From: Pegoplata infirma
Taxonomy: Eukaryota > Arthropoda > Insecta > Diptera > Anthomyiidae
DNA: 64,000 nt
Assembly: GCA_963921195.1 (NCBI GenBank)
Contig: OY992537.1
Span: 51,174,313-51,238,312, forward strand
Direction: 5' to 3'
Under the pieces are notes generated by a model. It ran no database searches and was not told the origin of the DNA. It worked only from the letters and a program-made list of their open reading frames with translations. Below are positions 31,235-42,591 of the stretch, piece after piece. The translations under genes and the position numbers were made by a program. Within the stretch, counting starts at the first letter, position 1. Every line of letters starts with the position of its first letter.

Positions 31235-33735
31235 ATGTTACGGTTGCCGTTCATTTACAGACGCACTGAAACGTCAATAGAAATGGATTCAGACAGCAAT
31301 GATCGCGGTTTGAAAGATACTAAAAAAATCTTCGTTAAAGCGGCTTCACAAACAAACCTTCGCAAGGAATGGATAAGTGACGAGACATGGAATCTAGTGA
31401 TCAAAAGGAAGAAATCCAAATCTTCTCTTAATGCGAGTAGAACATTCAGACCGATCAAAAATTCCTAAACTGCATAATAGTCTCAATCGTGATGTCAAAC
31501 GAAGTGCTCGTCGTGACAAACGAAGATGGCTGAACAATATCGCCAAAGAAGCACAGGCTGCTTATTAAATAATAACAAACTATCATCTGGCAAACCACTA
31601 AAGAATGACATTGGCGAACTACTGCCGCATGCCAAATACGCCCCAAACAACACAACAGCATTTTTGTGTATGCGAAACACACACCGAGAATCAGAACCTC
31701 TCCATTTATCGCACCACCATTCCGGAAATTTGCGAGGCAATAAAAGCACTTAAGAACAATAAATTCTTCAGACTAGATAATTTAGCTCCAGAGCTTTTAA
31801 CTATAGAACCCACAACATCCGATATGTTACTAGCAACAGTCATAAATATGTTCTGGCACAATGAAATCTTTCCAGAAGATCTTGCAGAAGGTGTTATTAT
31901 TAATCTACCGAAAAAAGGGGACATGGCGAATAAAATGCTTGCGCATATACTAAACAGAAGGCTATTCGAAGAAATCGTGCCGGATCTCAGAAAAGAACAA
32001 GCCGGCTTTCGCGCACGAAAATTCTGAATAGATCACGTGAATAGCCTGATAGTCATTGTGAAGTAGTCTGTGGAGTAGAGATCTTCCCTTTACTTGACAT
32101 TTATTGACTTCAAGAATGCGGTTGATACCCTTAACCATTCCGCAATATGGAACGCACTCTCTTGTAAAGGGGTCCCTAACAAGTTTATTTCCCTCGTTTA
32201 AGGCTTAATGCTAACGCCACCTGTCGTATACTTCATGAAATGCCGCTGTTTAATTAAATAAATATCGAAACCGGAGTGCGGCAAGGCTGTGTGCTTTCTC
32301 TCTTGCTTTTTAACTACGTACTAGACATAGTAATGCAAAAAGCTACGAAACAACGAAGAAGAATAACCTGGGGCAGGGAAGGTTAGAAGACCTCGACTAT
32401 GCCGACGATATCTGCTTACTTACCCATACTTGTGCAGACATGAAAACGAAGTTGTTATTGGTCGAAGATTCTGCAATATCCGCTGGTCTAAGGATAAACA
32501 TATCTAAAACAAAAATCTATGCGCATAAACGTGACCAATACAGAAAGATACAAAGTAAACCTATAGAAGATGTCGAGGAGTTCTGCTATCTCGAAAGCAT
32601 ATTGGATAAGAGTGGGGGTTCAAAAGCAGACATTTCCAGTCGTATAAATAAAGCTCGCCAGGCATTTGGCCTTCTTAAACCGGTGTGGAACTCATTCTAT
32701 ATATCTAAAAGAACTAACAATAAGTTGAGCATATTCAACTCCAATGTAAAATCAACCCTGCCTTATGATTGCGAAACGTGGAATGAAGCTCCAAGAAATA
32801 TAAATTTCGTTCAAGTATTCGTAAATAAATGTCTAAGAAAAATTTTACATATTTTTGACCAGCAACTATATCGAATCAACGCAACAACAACCGTTCGAAT
32901 TGGAAATCCGCAAACGAAAATGCTGCGTTAGACATACATTACGAAAGCCATTCGATGATATTGCCAGACAAGCCATAGACTGTAACCTCAAGGGTAGCCG
33001 ACGTAGAGGACAACCTTCGCACACTTGGAAACGCCAGATTGATATAGAATCTTCAAAATTACATCTAACAAGGGAAGTCTCCCTAGTGTCACCCGCGGAT
33101 CTTTATGGAATTGGTTTTATTTTGTAGATCAGAAAAAATAAAGGGACACGTATTTTTTTTTAGCGGCCCAAATTCATATTTAGGGGGTAAAAAGGAGGGG
33201 GGAAGACAAGGCCATTTTTCAGTTTTTTTCGTTTATCTCCTATATTATGCAAAGAAACCTAGTCATGTTACATACCAAATGAAAGGTCTTTGGAAAACCT
33301 ACGTGTGCTAAGAACGTGTCCAAACATGCACAACTTTTCGTCATATTGAGTAAAACACCAAAATTTTTGGACATTTTTGTTAATAAGTCGAAAAATATTA
33401 ACTTCTTTGGCCCGTTGTTAGCACCACGAGATAGGTATTTTTAATACCTTTAATCTGATACCACATATGCCTATATTAATTTTGTTAAAATAGGCGTAAA
33501 TCGTAAAAAACTGAAAAAGGTCAATTTCCCCCCATACAAATCGACCCACCCTAAAAATGAGTTTGGGCCGCTAAAAAGAAATACGTGTCTAATTAATTTT
33601 CGTTCTTAACAACATATCCAAATTTCATGAAGATCGGAGGGTGACACCAGGGAGACTTCCCTTGTAAGTTGGAGCGAAATAAAACATCGAACATCAAATC
33701 GCTCTATGTGGGGGTCTATGACCGAAAATAATTTG
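31235..33735 (+). pseudogene. Decayed RTE-like LINE reverse transcriptase
   Basis: Ordered matches to the RTE-type ORF: KEWISDETWNLVIKRKK (31360-31410), DVKRSARRDKRRWLNNIAKE (31492-31551), IKALKNNKFFRLDNLAPELL, INLPKKGDMAN (about 31900), RKEQAGFRARKF (31990-32025), IDFKNAVDTLNHSAIW (32105-32155), VRQGCVLSLLLFNYVLD (32276-32330), DYADDICLL (catalytic YADD, 32395-32421), GLRINISKTK, INKARQAFGLLKPVW, CETWNEAP, IRKRKCC and RRRGQPSHTWKR (33000-33035). After a 596-bp insertion it resumes as SWSEIKHRTSNRSMWG (33667-33715). It has several stops and frameshifts, a short deletion after GDMAN, and no endonuclease domain in view. The clade is from motif memory. Confidence 0.85.
33069..33664. mobile_element. 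596-bp foldback inserted in the RTE relic, TAA duplication
   Basis: Ends CAAGGGAAGTCTCCCT and its inverse AGGGAGACTTCCCTTG. Arms continue through GTGTCACCC, ACACGTATTT and AGCGGCCCAAA in both directions. TAA flanks both ends (33066-33068, 33665-33667). Removing the insert and one TAA rejoins the reading frame as HLSWSEIK, the expected RTE C-terminal phrase. Confidence 0.92.
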
Positions 33736-34105
33736 GACATAATCCCAATAAAACTTGGACATAATTCCCATATTTATGGGGATAATGACCAGGTAACATA
33801 TGGCCTTCGGGCTTAGGGTTTACAAACTCCCTGCATTAAACCCACCCTCTTCACAAAAAACGGGGATTATGACCGAAATTTCTTTGGACTTAGTTCCCAT
33901 AATATGAATAGGGGTTATGATAGAAAAAATTTTGGTCGTAATCCCAACAGTGAGCGGACATTATCCCCATTGGGATTGGGGCCGTTTTGGAAAAGGTCAT
34001 AGTCCCCGCAACTAATATGGCGATTATGACCGAGATGTATTGTCATAATCCCCATTTCCGTTATGGGGTAAATGTCTGTGGGGATAATGTCCTGTCACCG
34101 ATAAT
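33736..34105. repeat. Repeats of GGGGATTATGACC-type phrases
   Basis: Variants of GGGGATTATGACCGA and its inverse GGTCATAATCCCC alternate about ten times, interrupted by GGCCTTCGGGCTTAGGGTTT and TTAAACCCACCCTCTTCAC, related to 5.37 kb. Probably the end of another element with local hairpins. Confidence 0.55.
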
Positions 34106-35033
34106 TTTTACCAAATATTTGCTTTAGTGTAAAAAAATAAAAATAAATTAATCTGCATTACCGACACACTGTCGTACTGCTGGTTTTGGCCAATATAAAA
34201 ACTGATTTTAATTTTAAAAAATGGTCACCTTAATCTAAATATAAACAGAGAGTAAAAACTTAAAATTGTTTATATATTTTGTTGACCACAATTGACAGCG
34301 AGTAAATATTAACAACAGACTATAAGAGAAACAATACAAAATTTTCTTCAGTCTTTCGACAACATACAACGCGTTAACAACGGTTTATAAAAACAAAGAA
34401 ACAAACAAAAATCAAAAGTTTTTAAAATTTAAAAAATATTACGATAAATTCTGTAAAGTGAAAAAAGTTTTTAAAACAAACAATTTTTTTTATAAAAAAA
34501 AAAAACTAAATTAAAGATGTTTAAAAATATATAATTGAAACAGTATTTTTTCTTTAAATAAAAAAACAAAAAAAAAATAAAAAAAAAAAATAAATTATAC
34601 ATAAAAAATCCATGTATAAAATTGTGCGTGCAAAGTTTACATTATTTGTATTGTAAATAAAAAGTTTCTGGTATTTTTTTTTCAAAGGTTCGTTATCTTT
34701 TATAAACTTCAATAAAAATAAAATAATAATAACAATAAAAACATAGAAATAATTGTTGTATTTTTTTTAAATAACCAAAATCTAACGATGCATGAAGGCA
34801 ATTGTGCATTATCTTTTGTGTATGAAAAAAAAGATTAAATATTTTTTTTTATTCTTTTGTTTTTAATTGTTAATACATTTATAGAATTTTCATATTTAGA
34901 AAACGAATGAGAAGAGTTTTTTTATATACAAATATAGGCCATTGTTGTGTCCATGCTATTCAAAAGTCAATGACATTTAACAAAAAAACAGTAAATTACT
35001 TAATATTATTGGAAGAATTAAAAAAATTATCAA
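34106..35033. other. Interval without recognisable repeats; possible Inr-like TCAGTC
   Basis: No TIR or repeat match seen. CCAATATAAAAACTG at 34189-34203 and TTCAGTCTTTCGACAACA at 34349-34366 (the TCAGTC matches the arthropod initiator consensus) resemble promoter or 5' UTR sequence, but spacing does not fit a TATA-Inr pair and no coding exon follows. Long A runs end the interval. Confidence 0.25.
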
Positions 35034-35262
35034 AAAAGAGTGAGAGTGTTACAATCAGCTGTGCTAAATCGTGTATAACTTACAAAATGCAAAAAAAAAA
35101 AATAAAAAAATCCAGGGACGTGGGTGGGGGATGTTGGAAGACACCTTCCCCCTTGCCAAAAACGTTGTCAAATTAATTTATAATGATTTTTTGCATTTAA
35201 TTTATTCAATTTTATTATTATTTAAAGAAAAGTATATATTGACGCCCACAAAAGGGGGCGCA
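35034..35262 (+). repeat. Rep-A diverged fragment
   Basis: GAGTGAGAGTGTTACAATC, CAGCTGTGCTAAATCGTG, a GGACGTGGGTGGGGGATG block and GACGCCCACAAAAGGGGGCG follow Rep-A order. The hairpin has decayed. Confidence 0.6.
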
Positions 35263-35544
35263 GAAAAAATTAGGTACTGCGAAAAACACCTAAATGAAAT
35301 AACTCCCAATAAAATACCTAGTTCCCAATGAAATAAGTCCCATGAGAAATGAATTAACTATTACAAAAAAAAAAAAAAAAAATCTCTTCAAAAACTCCTT
35401 CGTAGTAAATTTTAAAATTTTTTTGATGACCTTTTACTCACTTCTTCAAGAAGGGTCCAAATTCCATTTTTTTTAATTTTGTTGTTTACGAACTTTTTTA
35501 AAAAAACAAAAATCCTAAAAAATTCTTAAATGTGTTTTACACCA

Positions 35545-38475
35545 TTTCCAATTGTATTTTAAAATTTTTCAAATGTATTTTAAAATTTTCCAAATGTATT
35601 TCAAAATGTAGTTTAAAACTTTCCAAGTGTATTTTAGAATTGTCCAAATGTATTTTGAAATTGTCCGAATATATTTTAAAATTGTCCAAATTAATTTTAA
35701 AATTGTCCAAATGTATTTTAAAATTGTCCAAATGTATTTTAAAATTGTCCAAATATATTTTTATATTGTCCAAATTAGTTTTAAAATTGTCGAAATATAT
35801 TTTAAAATTAACCAAATGTATTTTAAAATTGTCCAAATATATTTCCAAATTGTCCAAATGTATTTTAAAATTGTCCAATTGTATTTTAAAATTGTCCAAA
35901 TGAATTTTAAAATTTTTCAAATGTATTTTAAAATTGTTCAAATGTATTTTTAAATGGTCCAAATATATTTTAAAATGGTCCAAATATATTTTAAAATTAA
36001 CCAAATGTATTTTAAAATTGTCCAAATGTATTTCAAAATTGTCCAAATGTATTTTAAAATTGTCCAAATGAATTTTAAAATTTTTCAAATGTATTTTAAA
36101 ACTGTCCAAATTTATTTTAAAATTGTTCAATTGTATTTTAAAATTGTCCAAATGAATTTTAAAATTATCCAAATGTATTTCAAAATTGTTCAAATGTATT
36201 TTTAAATTTTCCAAATGTATTTTAAAATTTTCCAAATTTTAAAATTTTCCAAATGTATTTTAAAATTGTCCAAGTGTATTTTGAAATTGTCCAAATGTAT
36301 TTTAAAATTGTCCAAATGTATTTCAAGATTGTCCAAATGTAGTTTAAAATTTTCCAAATGTATTTTAAAGTTGTCCAATTGTATTTTAAAATTGTCCAAA
36401 TGTATTTTAAAATTGTCCAATTGTATTTTAAAATTGTCCAAATGTATTTCAGAATTTTTCAAATGTATTTTTAAATTTTCCAAATGTATTTTAAAATTTT
36501 CCAAATGTATTTTAAAATTTTCCAAATGTATTTTAAAATTGTCCAAATGTATTTTAAAATTGTCCAAATGTATTTCAAGATTGTCCAAATGTAGTTTAAA
36601 ATTTTCCAAATGTATTTTAAAATTGTCCAATTGTATTTTAAAATTGTCCAAATGAATTTTAAAATTGTCCAATTGTATTTTAAAATTGTCCAAATGTATT
36701 TTAAAATTGTTCAAATGAATTTAAAATTGTCTAAATGTATTTAAAAATTGTACAAATGTTTTTTAAAATTGTCGAAATGTAGTTTAAAATTTTCCAAACG
36801 TATTTTAAAATTGTCCAAATGAATTTTAAAATTGTTCAAATGTATTTTAAAATTGTCCAAATGTATTTTAAAATTGTCCGAATATATTTTAAAATTGTAT
36901 TTTAAAATTGTCCAAATATATTTTAAAACTGTCCAAATGTATTTTAAAATTTTCCAAATGTATTTTAAAATTGTCCAAATGTATTTTAAAATTGTCCAAT
37001 TGTATTTTCAAATTGTTCAAATGAATTTTAAAATTGTCCAAATGAATTTTAAAATTGTCCAAATGTATTTTAAAATTGTCCAAATGTATTTTAAAATTGT
37101 CCGAATATATTTTAAAATTGTCCAAATTAATTTTAAAATTGTGTTTTAAAATTGTCCAAATATATTTTAAAATTGTCCAAATGTATTTCAAAATTGTCCA
37201 AATGTAGTTTAAAATTTTCCAAATGTATTTTAAAATTGTCCAAATGTATTTTAAAATTGTCCAAATGAATTTTAAAATTGTCCAAACGTATTTTTAAATT
37301 GTCCAAATCTATAGATTTCGGCAATTTTAAAATGTATTTTTAAATTGTCCAAATCTATAGATTTCGACAATTTTAGAATACATTTCGACAATTTTAAACT
37401 ACATTTGGACAGTTTTGAAATACATTTGGACTATTTTAAAATACATTTGGACAGTTTTAAAATATATTTGGACAATTTTAAATACATTTGGACAATTTTA
37501 AAATACATTTGGAAAATTTTAAAATTCATTTGGACAATTTTAAAATACATTTGGACAATTTTAAAATACATTTGGACAATTCTAAAATACATTTGGGCAA
37601 TTTCAAAATATACTTGGACAATTTCAGAAAGTATTTGGCCAATATTAAAATACATTTGGGAATTGGACAATTTTAAAATATATTTGGCCAATTTTAAAAT
37701 ACATTTGGAAAATTTTAAACTAAATCCGGACAATTTTAAAATACATTTGGAAAATTTTAAAAAACATTTGGACAATTTTAAAATATATTTGGACAATTTC
37801 GAGGTTCATTTGGACAATTTTAAAATTGCTAGGACAATTTTTAAATACATTTGGAAAATAAAAAAAAAACATTTGGACAATTTTAAAATATATTTGGACT
37901 TTTATAAAATACATTTGGACAATTTTAAAATTAATTTGGACAATTTTAAAATACATTTGGACAAGTTTAAAATACATTTGGACAATTTTAAAATAAAATT
38001 GGACAATTTTAAACTACATTTGGGCAGTTTCAAAATACATTTGAAAATTTTTAAAATATATATGGACAATTTTAAAATACATTTGGACAATTTTAAAATT
38101 CATTTGGAAAATTAAAAAAAAACATTTGGACAATTTTGAAATTAATTTGGACAATTTTAAAATACATTTGAACAATTTTGAAAATACATTTGGAAAATTT
38201 TAAACTACATTTTGAAAATTTTAAAATACATTTGGACAATTTTAAAATATATTTGGACAAATTTAAAATACATTTGGACAATTGTTAAATACATTTGGAC
38301 AATTTTAAATTTTCTTTTGAACAATTTTAAAATATATTTGGACAATTTTAAAATTAATTTGGACAATTGTAGAATATATTTGGACAATTTTGTAATACAT
38401 TTGGACAATTTTAAAACACATTTGGAAAATTTTAAACTACATTTGGACAATTTTAAAATGCATTTGGACAATTTA
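35545..38475. repeat. 2.9 kb 21-bp satellite, two inverted blocks (LDNFKIH-like frames)
   Basis: Unit CCAAATGTATTTTAAAATTG plus T in 35545-37312, then the inverse from about 37365 to 38475, turning around a duplicated TCTATAGATTTCG at 37309-37368. About 85 direct and 53 inverted units. Frames up to 232 and 256 residues (35537-36235 minus, 37345-38115 plus) are runs of LDNFKIH or KCILKLS and exist because 21 is a multiple of three; no start context, no gene-like composition. Confidence 0.92.
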
Positions 38476-38571
38476 AAAAAAACTTCTATCGATTCTACAA
38501 ATTTTTTACCCAGTAGGATCGTGGGGTAACGATTATTACTATTTTTAAAATTTTTTGAAAAAAATGTATTC

Positions 38572-39947
38572 CCGAGTAAAAATAATTTAATATGATCTTA
38601 TATACTTTTATATATTCATATTATTTCATATACGATCATGTGTGACACTATGTCTTGCGAGATAAATTTATATAATAAATTTTGATGTGCGATTTTTTTA
38701 AGATATCGCCATACATAATTATATGTTGCAACATCTGGTCCCATGCATCATTCCAAATTTCTAAGTGTTTTATATAAAATTTTATATGCCTCCATTATTT
38801 TTTAATTTTTACAAGTTTTTTCCAAGAACATATTTTTATCGAAAATATTTGCAACGTGTTTGATATAAAATTTCATATGACTTAATATTTTTTTATTTTT
38901 CTAAGATTTTTCGAAGCACCACTTTTTTATCACGAATATTTTCTAAGTGTTTCCCTGCAAAAAAAAAGTCATTACCACTTCTCAGTGGAGTGCTTTAAAA
39001 CTATAACAAATGTAATGAAATACAACAAAAATAACAAAAACACAAGACAAAAACACACAAACAGTTTTTTCTACTCCAGAATACATAGATATTCAGCACT
39101 TAACTCATTACCTATCGCGACACCTCCATACAAATGTAAGTAGATATTCAGTAGAAAAGAACTACTCCGTGGAAGTAGTTGGAAGTTGTTTGAAAGCTCG
39201 GAGTACTTCTTATCTACTGAATATCTACTTACTTTTGTATGGGAGTGTCGCGGAAGGTAATGAGTTAACTGCTGAATAACAACTTTTTATGGAGTAGAAA
39301 AAACTGTTTGTGTGTTTTTTTCTTGTGTTTTTTGTTATTTTTGTTGTATTTCATTACATTTGTTATAGTTTTAAAGCACTCCAAATAGAAGTACTCCGCA
39401 CTTTTTTTGCTGGGTTTATATAAAATTTTATATGACTCCATTTTTTAAATTTTTTCTAAGTTTTTTTCAAGGAACATTTTTTTTTTATCGCAAATATTTT
39501 CTAAGTGTTTTATATAAAATTTTATATGACACAATTTTTTAAAATTTTTCTAAGTTTTTTCAAACACAAATTTTTTTGAAAATATTTTCTAAGTGTTTTA
39601 TATAAAATTTAACATGACTCCATTTTTTGAAATTTTTCTAAGTTTTTTTCAAGAACAACTTATTTTTATTATTTTAATTTTTCAACTTTTTATTAAAAAC
39701 TAAAAAAAAAAACATCCGGTTTATAAAATTGTATAAATTTTAATATAATTGGATATAATTTTATATCATTGGATTAGACCAAAACTCGTATCAAAGTCGA
39801 TATAAAGTTATATAAACTGATATTATTAGATATTATTCGATCAAATCTTATGAAACCATTTTTCGTATAAGATTATATCAAAATAGACACGAACCCATAT
39901 TAAATTATATATTGTGTCATATCAATTTTTTTACTCGGGTTGTAATT
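38572..39947. mobile_element. CCCGAGTAAAAA-ended element nested in Rep-F
   Basis: Left CCCGAGTAAAAATAATTTAA and right AATTTTTTTACTCGGG are inverted. The interior repeats TTTTCTAAGTGTTTTATA and TATAAAATTTTATATGACTC four or five times and GATATTATTCGATC-type motifs near the ends. A foldback MITE sits at 38953. The Rep-F sequence is continuous across the insertion when compared with the other arm. Confidence 0.82.
38953..39414. mobile_element. 462-bp foldback MITE, CCCTGCAAAAAAA / TTTTTTTGCTGGG
   Basis: Arms of about 200 bp are inverse copies: AAAGCACTCC, TGTAATGAAATACAACAAAA, ACACACAAACAGTTTTTTC, AACTCATTACC and AGTAGATATTCAGTAG each recur inverted. Loop near 39175-39200. Removal restores the host phrase CTAAGTGTTTTATATAAAAT. 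Confidence 0.9.
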
Positions 39948-41399
39948 TTTCAATGTTAAAATTATTTCTACTGCTCCACTGGTGCGTAGAAGAGGGGGTT
40001 AATAATAAAACCGACCCATTAATTTTTATGCCCAAACTTTTTTTCCTAACAAAGTAATGCTCTATCTCCAATTTCTAAGGGGGCTCCCATACAAAATGAC
40101 AATTTTTTAAATTGTCTCTAACCGCTCTAACTGCCCTCAAATTGACCCTAGAGCAGTCAAATGTGAGACCGACCCACAATATTTTTTTAGTCCAAACATT
40201 TTCTCTGAACACACCTACCCTATATCTTTAACTGTTACGGCGGCCCCCATACAATTTTTGTTATTTTTTGTAAATTTGTTTTATTTAATCAGCTTCTACC
40301 GATCCAATGGTGCGTCCGAGAGGGGTCATTAGTGAGACCGACCCCCATTTATTTTTACCCTACAACATTTTTTTAAAATATACCTACGCCCTATCTCCAC
40401 TCCCTATGTAGGCTCCCATACAAAATAGCATTTTTATAAAATTTGCTCCAACTGTTATTTGTATGGGAGCCTACTTAGGGAGTGGAGATGGGGCGTAGGT
40501 ATGTTTTAAAAAAATGTTGTAGGGTAAAAATAAATGGGAGTCGGTCTCACTAATGACCCCTCTCGGACGCACCATTGCACCGGTAGAAGCTGATTAAATA
40601 AAACAAATTTATAAAAAATAAAAAAAATTGTATGGGGACCGCCGTAACAATTAGAGATAGAGGGTAGGTGTGTTCAGAGAAAATGTTTGGACTAAAAAAT
40701 ATTGTGGATCAGTCATACATTTTGTTGCTCTAAGGGCACTATTAGAGCAGTTAGAGCGGTTGGAGCAAATTTTAAAAAATGTTGTTTGTGTGGGAGCCCC
40801 CTTAGAAATTGGAGATATGGTATTAGTTTGTTCCAAAGAAATGTTAAGACGTAAGAATTAATGGGGGCGGTCTTATAAAGGACCCCTCTATGACGCACCA
40901 TTCGAGCAGTAGAAATGATTTAAGATTGGAAAATTACAATAAAATTTTTTCAAAAAATTTAAAAAAATAGTAATAATTGTTATCCCACGATCCGCCTGGG
41001 CAAAAAATTTGTAGAATCGATACATGTTTTACACAAAAAAATTTAAAAAAATCGAAGAGTACAAACATTTTCAAAAATGAGATTTAAATTTTAAAACTTA
41101 AAAATCGCATACTAGAGCGCTTTTAAGAATTTTTTTTGGATTTTTTTTAAAAGTACGTAAAAAAAAAAAAAATTTAAAAAAACAATTTGAAATTTGGACC
41201 ATTATTGAAGAAGTTATGAGTAAAAGAAGTTTGTGTAAAGTAACAAACTACCAATTTTTAAAAATCATCAAAAAAATCTGAAAAATTACCACGATGGAGT
41301 TTTCGAAGGGTACTAAAAACTGTTAACAAAGTGGGAAAATCTAAAAAAAAAAAATTTCAGAGTGTCCGATTTGACATGGAATGCCCCATGTATAAGTTT

Positions 41400-41630
41400 A
41401 AAATCATAAATTATAAATTTTGAGTAAATCTTTACTTGACACAATAAAAAACTTAATTAAAAAAAAAACGAAAAATTTTAAGTAAAGTTTTATTTTCGTC
41501 AGTTAAAAATTTACTCAAATTTTTTGGCATACATTTAATAAATTTAAAAAAAAAATAGTAATTTTTTACTCAATAGTATTAAAAATTTACTCAATTTTTT
41601 TTTTAAATTTTTTTCTGTGTAGTTTTTTCT
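41400..41630. mobile_element. Rep-O fragment, right end TTTTTTCTGTG-TA
   Basis: TTGAGTAAATCTTTACTTGAC, AAAATTTACTCAA and the terminal TTTTCTGTG at TA match other Rep-O copies. Confidence 0.5.
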
Positions 41631-41639
41631 GACGTTTTC

Positions 41640-42560
41640 TAAACGCTTTCAAAAAAAATTATAAACTTCAGTGGGCCATAAAAAAGAATTGCGAACTAAT
41701 TTTTTAAAACTCTTTGGTGATTTTGTTTATATGATAGTCTCCTTTCATTTGGCATTGTAGCTATTGAGTCTCAATGCGATGACCCAAAATTTGTTGCACA
41801 GTGTAACAGATACAAATTTTCTACCTAAACGAGAATTTTAAGAATCTGATACATTTTTTTACAGAAACTTCTTAATAATGCCTGGAGTGTCTTAACTTTT
41901 TCCAAAGGGGCTGTTTCGTTGTTCGAAAATAAAATAAAAACTTGACCCACCCTTATGTTTTTAAACATCTTGGTGTAAATTTCTAGATGCCAAAAGGGAT
42001 TTATTATAAGGCACATCAAGAAACCCCAATTTAAATTTATTGTTCTCCACAATATCTTGGAACATGCCTGAATTAATTTTTTGTAAATGTTAAATCGTGG
42101 ACATAAGACAATAGGTATTTCCATTATTGTAAATTTAGCGCACGTAACAAAATTTTTGCTTATCTGTAATTTATTAACTGAATGAAGTACTATTTTACAA
42201 TTCAAATTTATGCATTTGTTTAGATGTTGTATAACACCAACGACAGATGCAAGTACTTGGGTAAAGACATTTTGTTTTTTTTAACTTTTGACAAATTGGT
42301 AAATATAATTGAAATTAATTTCCATTTTTTAAGAGGATTTTTACTAAATATTTGTTTAGTTATTGTAAAACTCTGAGAAATGTAAGTACTTGGATACAAA
42401 AAACTTAAAATATTTGAGAAATTGACAAATATTTTTAAAATTTGAATTTACATTAAAAATGTTTTAGAAAATTTAAGAGAATTTTAACTTTCAACAAATT
42501 TTGAAATTACGTTGTTTAATGTGCAACAAAATGTGCAATGTAAGTTGCTCAGTGGAGAAA
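41640..42560. other. Unassigned interval; 126-residue minus-strand open frame at 41825-42205
   Basis: The frame on the minus strand starts MNCKIVLHSVNKLQ and includes HLEIYTKMFKNIRVGQ and NNETAPLEKVKTLQALL, less low-complexity than other frames in the window. I do not recognise a family. It could be a remnant of a transposase or chance. No nearby splice or promoter signal supports it. Confidence 0.2.
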
Positions 42561-42591
42561 GGTAAAAATTTGGTCCAAACCAAATAAGCTA

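Larger units (their letters stand above)
35385..41395. mobile_element. Rep-F giant foldback (6 kb with insertions)
   Basis: Right arm 40455-41395 ends CCGATTTGACATGGAATGCC. The left arm is its inverse, in three pieces: 35385-35545 (AAAAACTCCTTCGTAGTAAA), 38480-38571 (AGGATCGTGGGGTAACG) and 39950-40440. The gaps are the 21-bp satellite and a 1.4 kb nested element. The fold centre is near 40445 around TTGCTCCAACTGTTATTTG. The outermost left end is truncated near 35385. Small open frames in the arms are not conserved between arms. Confidence 0.85.

Noticed and set aside
31235..33127. Several separate host genes on both strands (62-163 residue frames)
   Set aside because: Plus-strand frames are consecutive pieces of one RTE-like ORF; minus-strand frames are shadows.
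34106..35033. Promoter and 5' UTR of a gene
   Set aside because: An initiator-like TCAGTC exists, but spacing to the TATA-like motif is wrong and no coding exon follows within the window.
35532..38529. Many overlapping open frames up to 256 residues on both strands
   Set aside because: All are readings of the 21-bp satellite in different frames. A unit divisible by three without stops gives long frames by itself.
40651..40901. Overlapping frames on both strands at about 40.7 kb
   Set aside because: They lie in the Rep-F arm, and the other arm does not keep them open.
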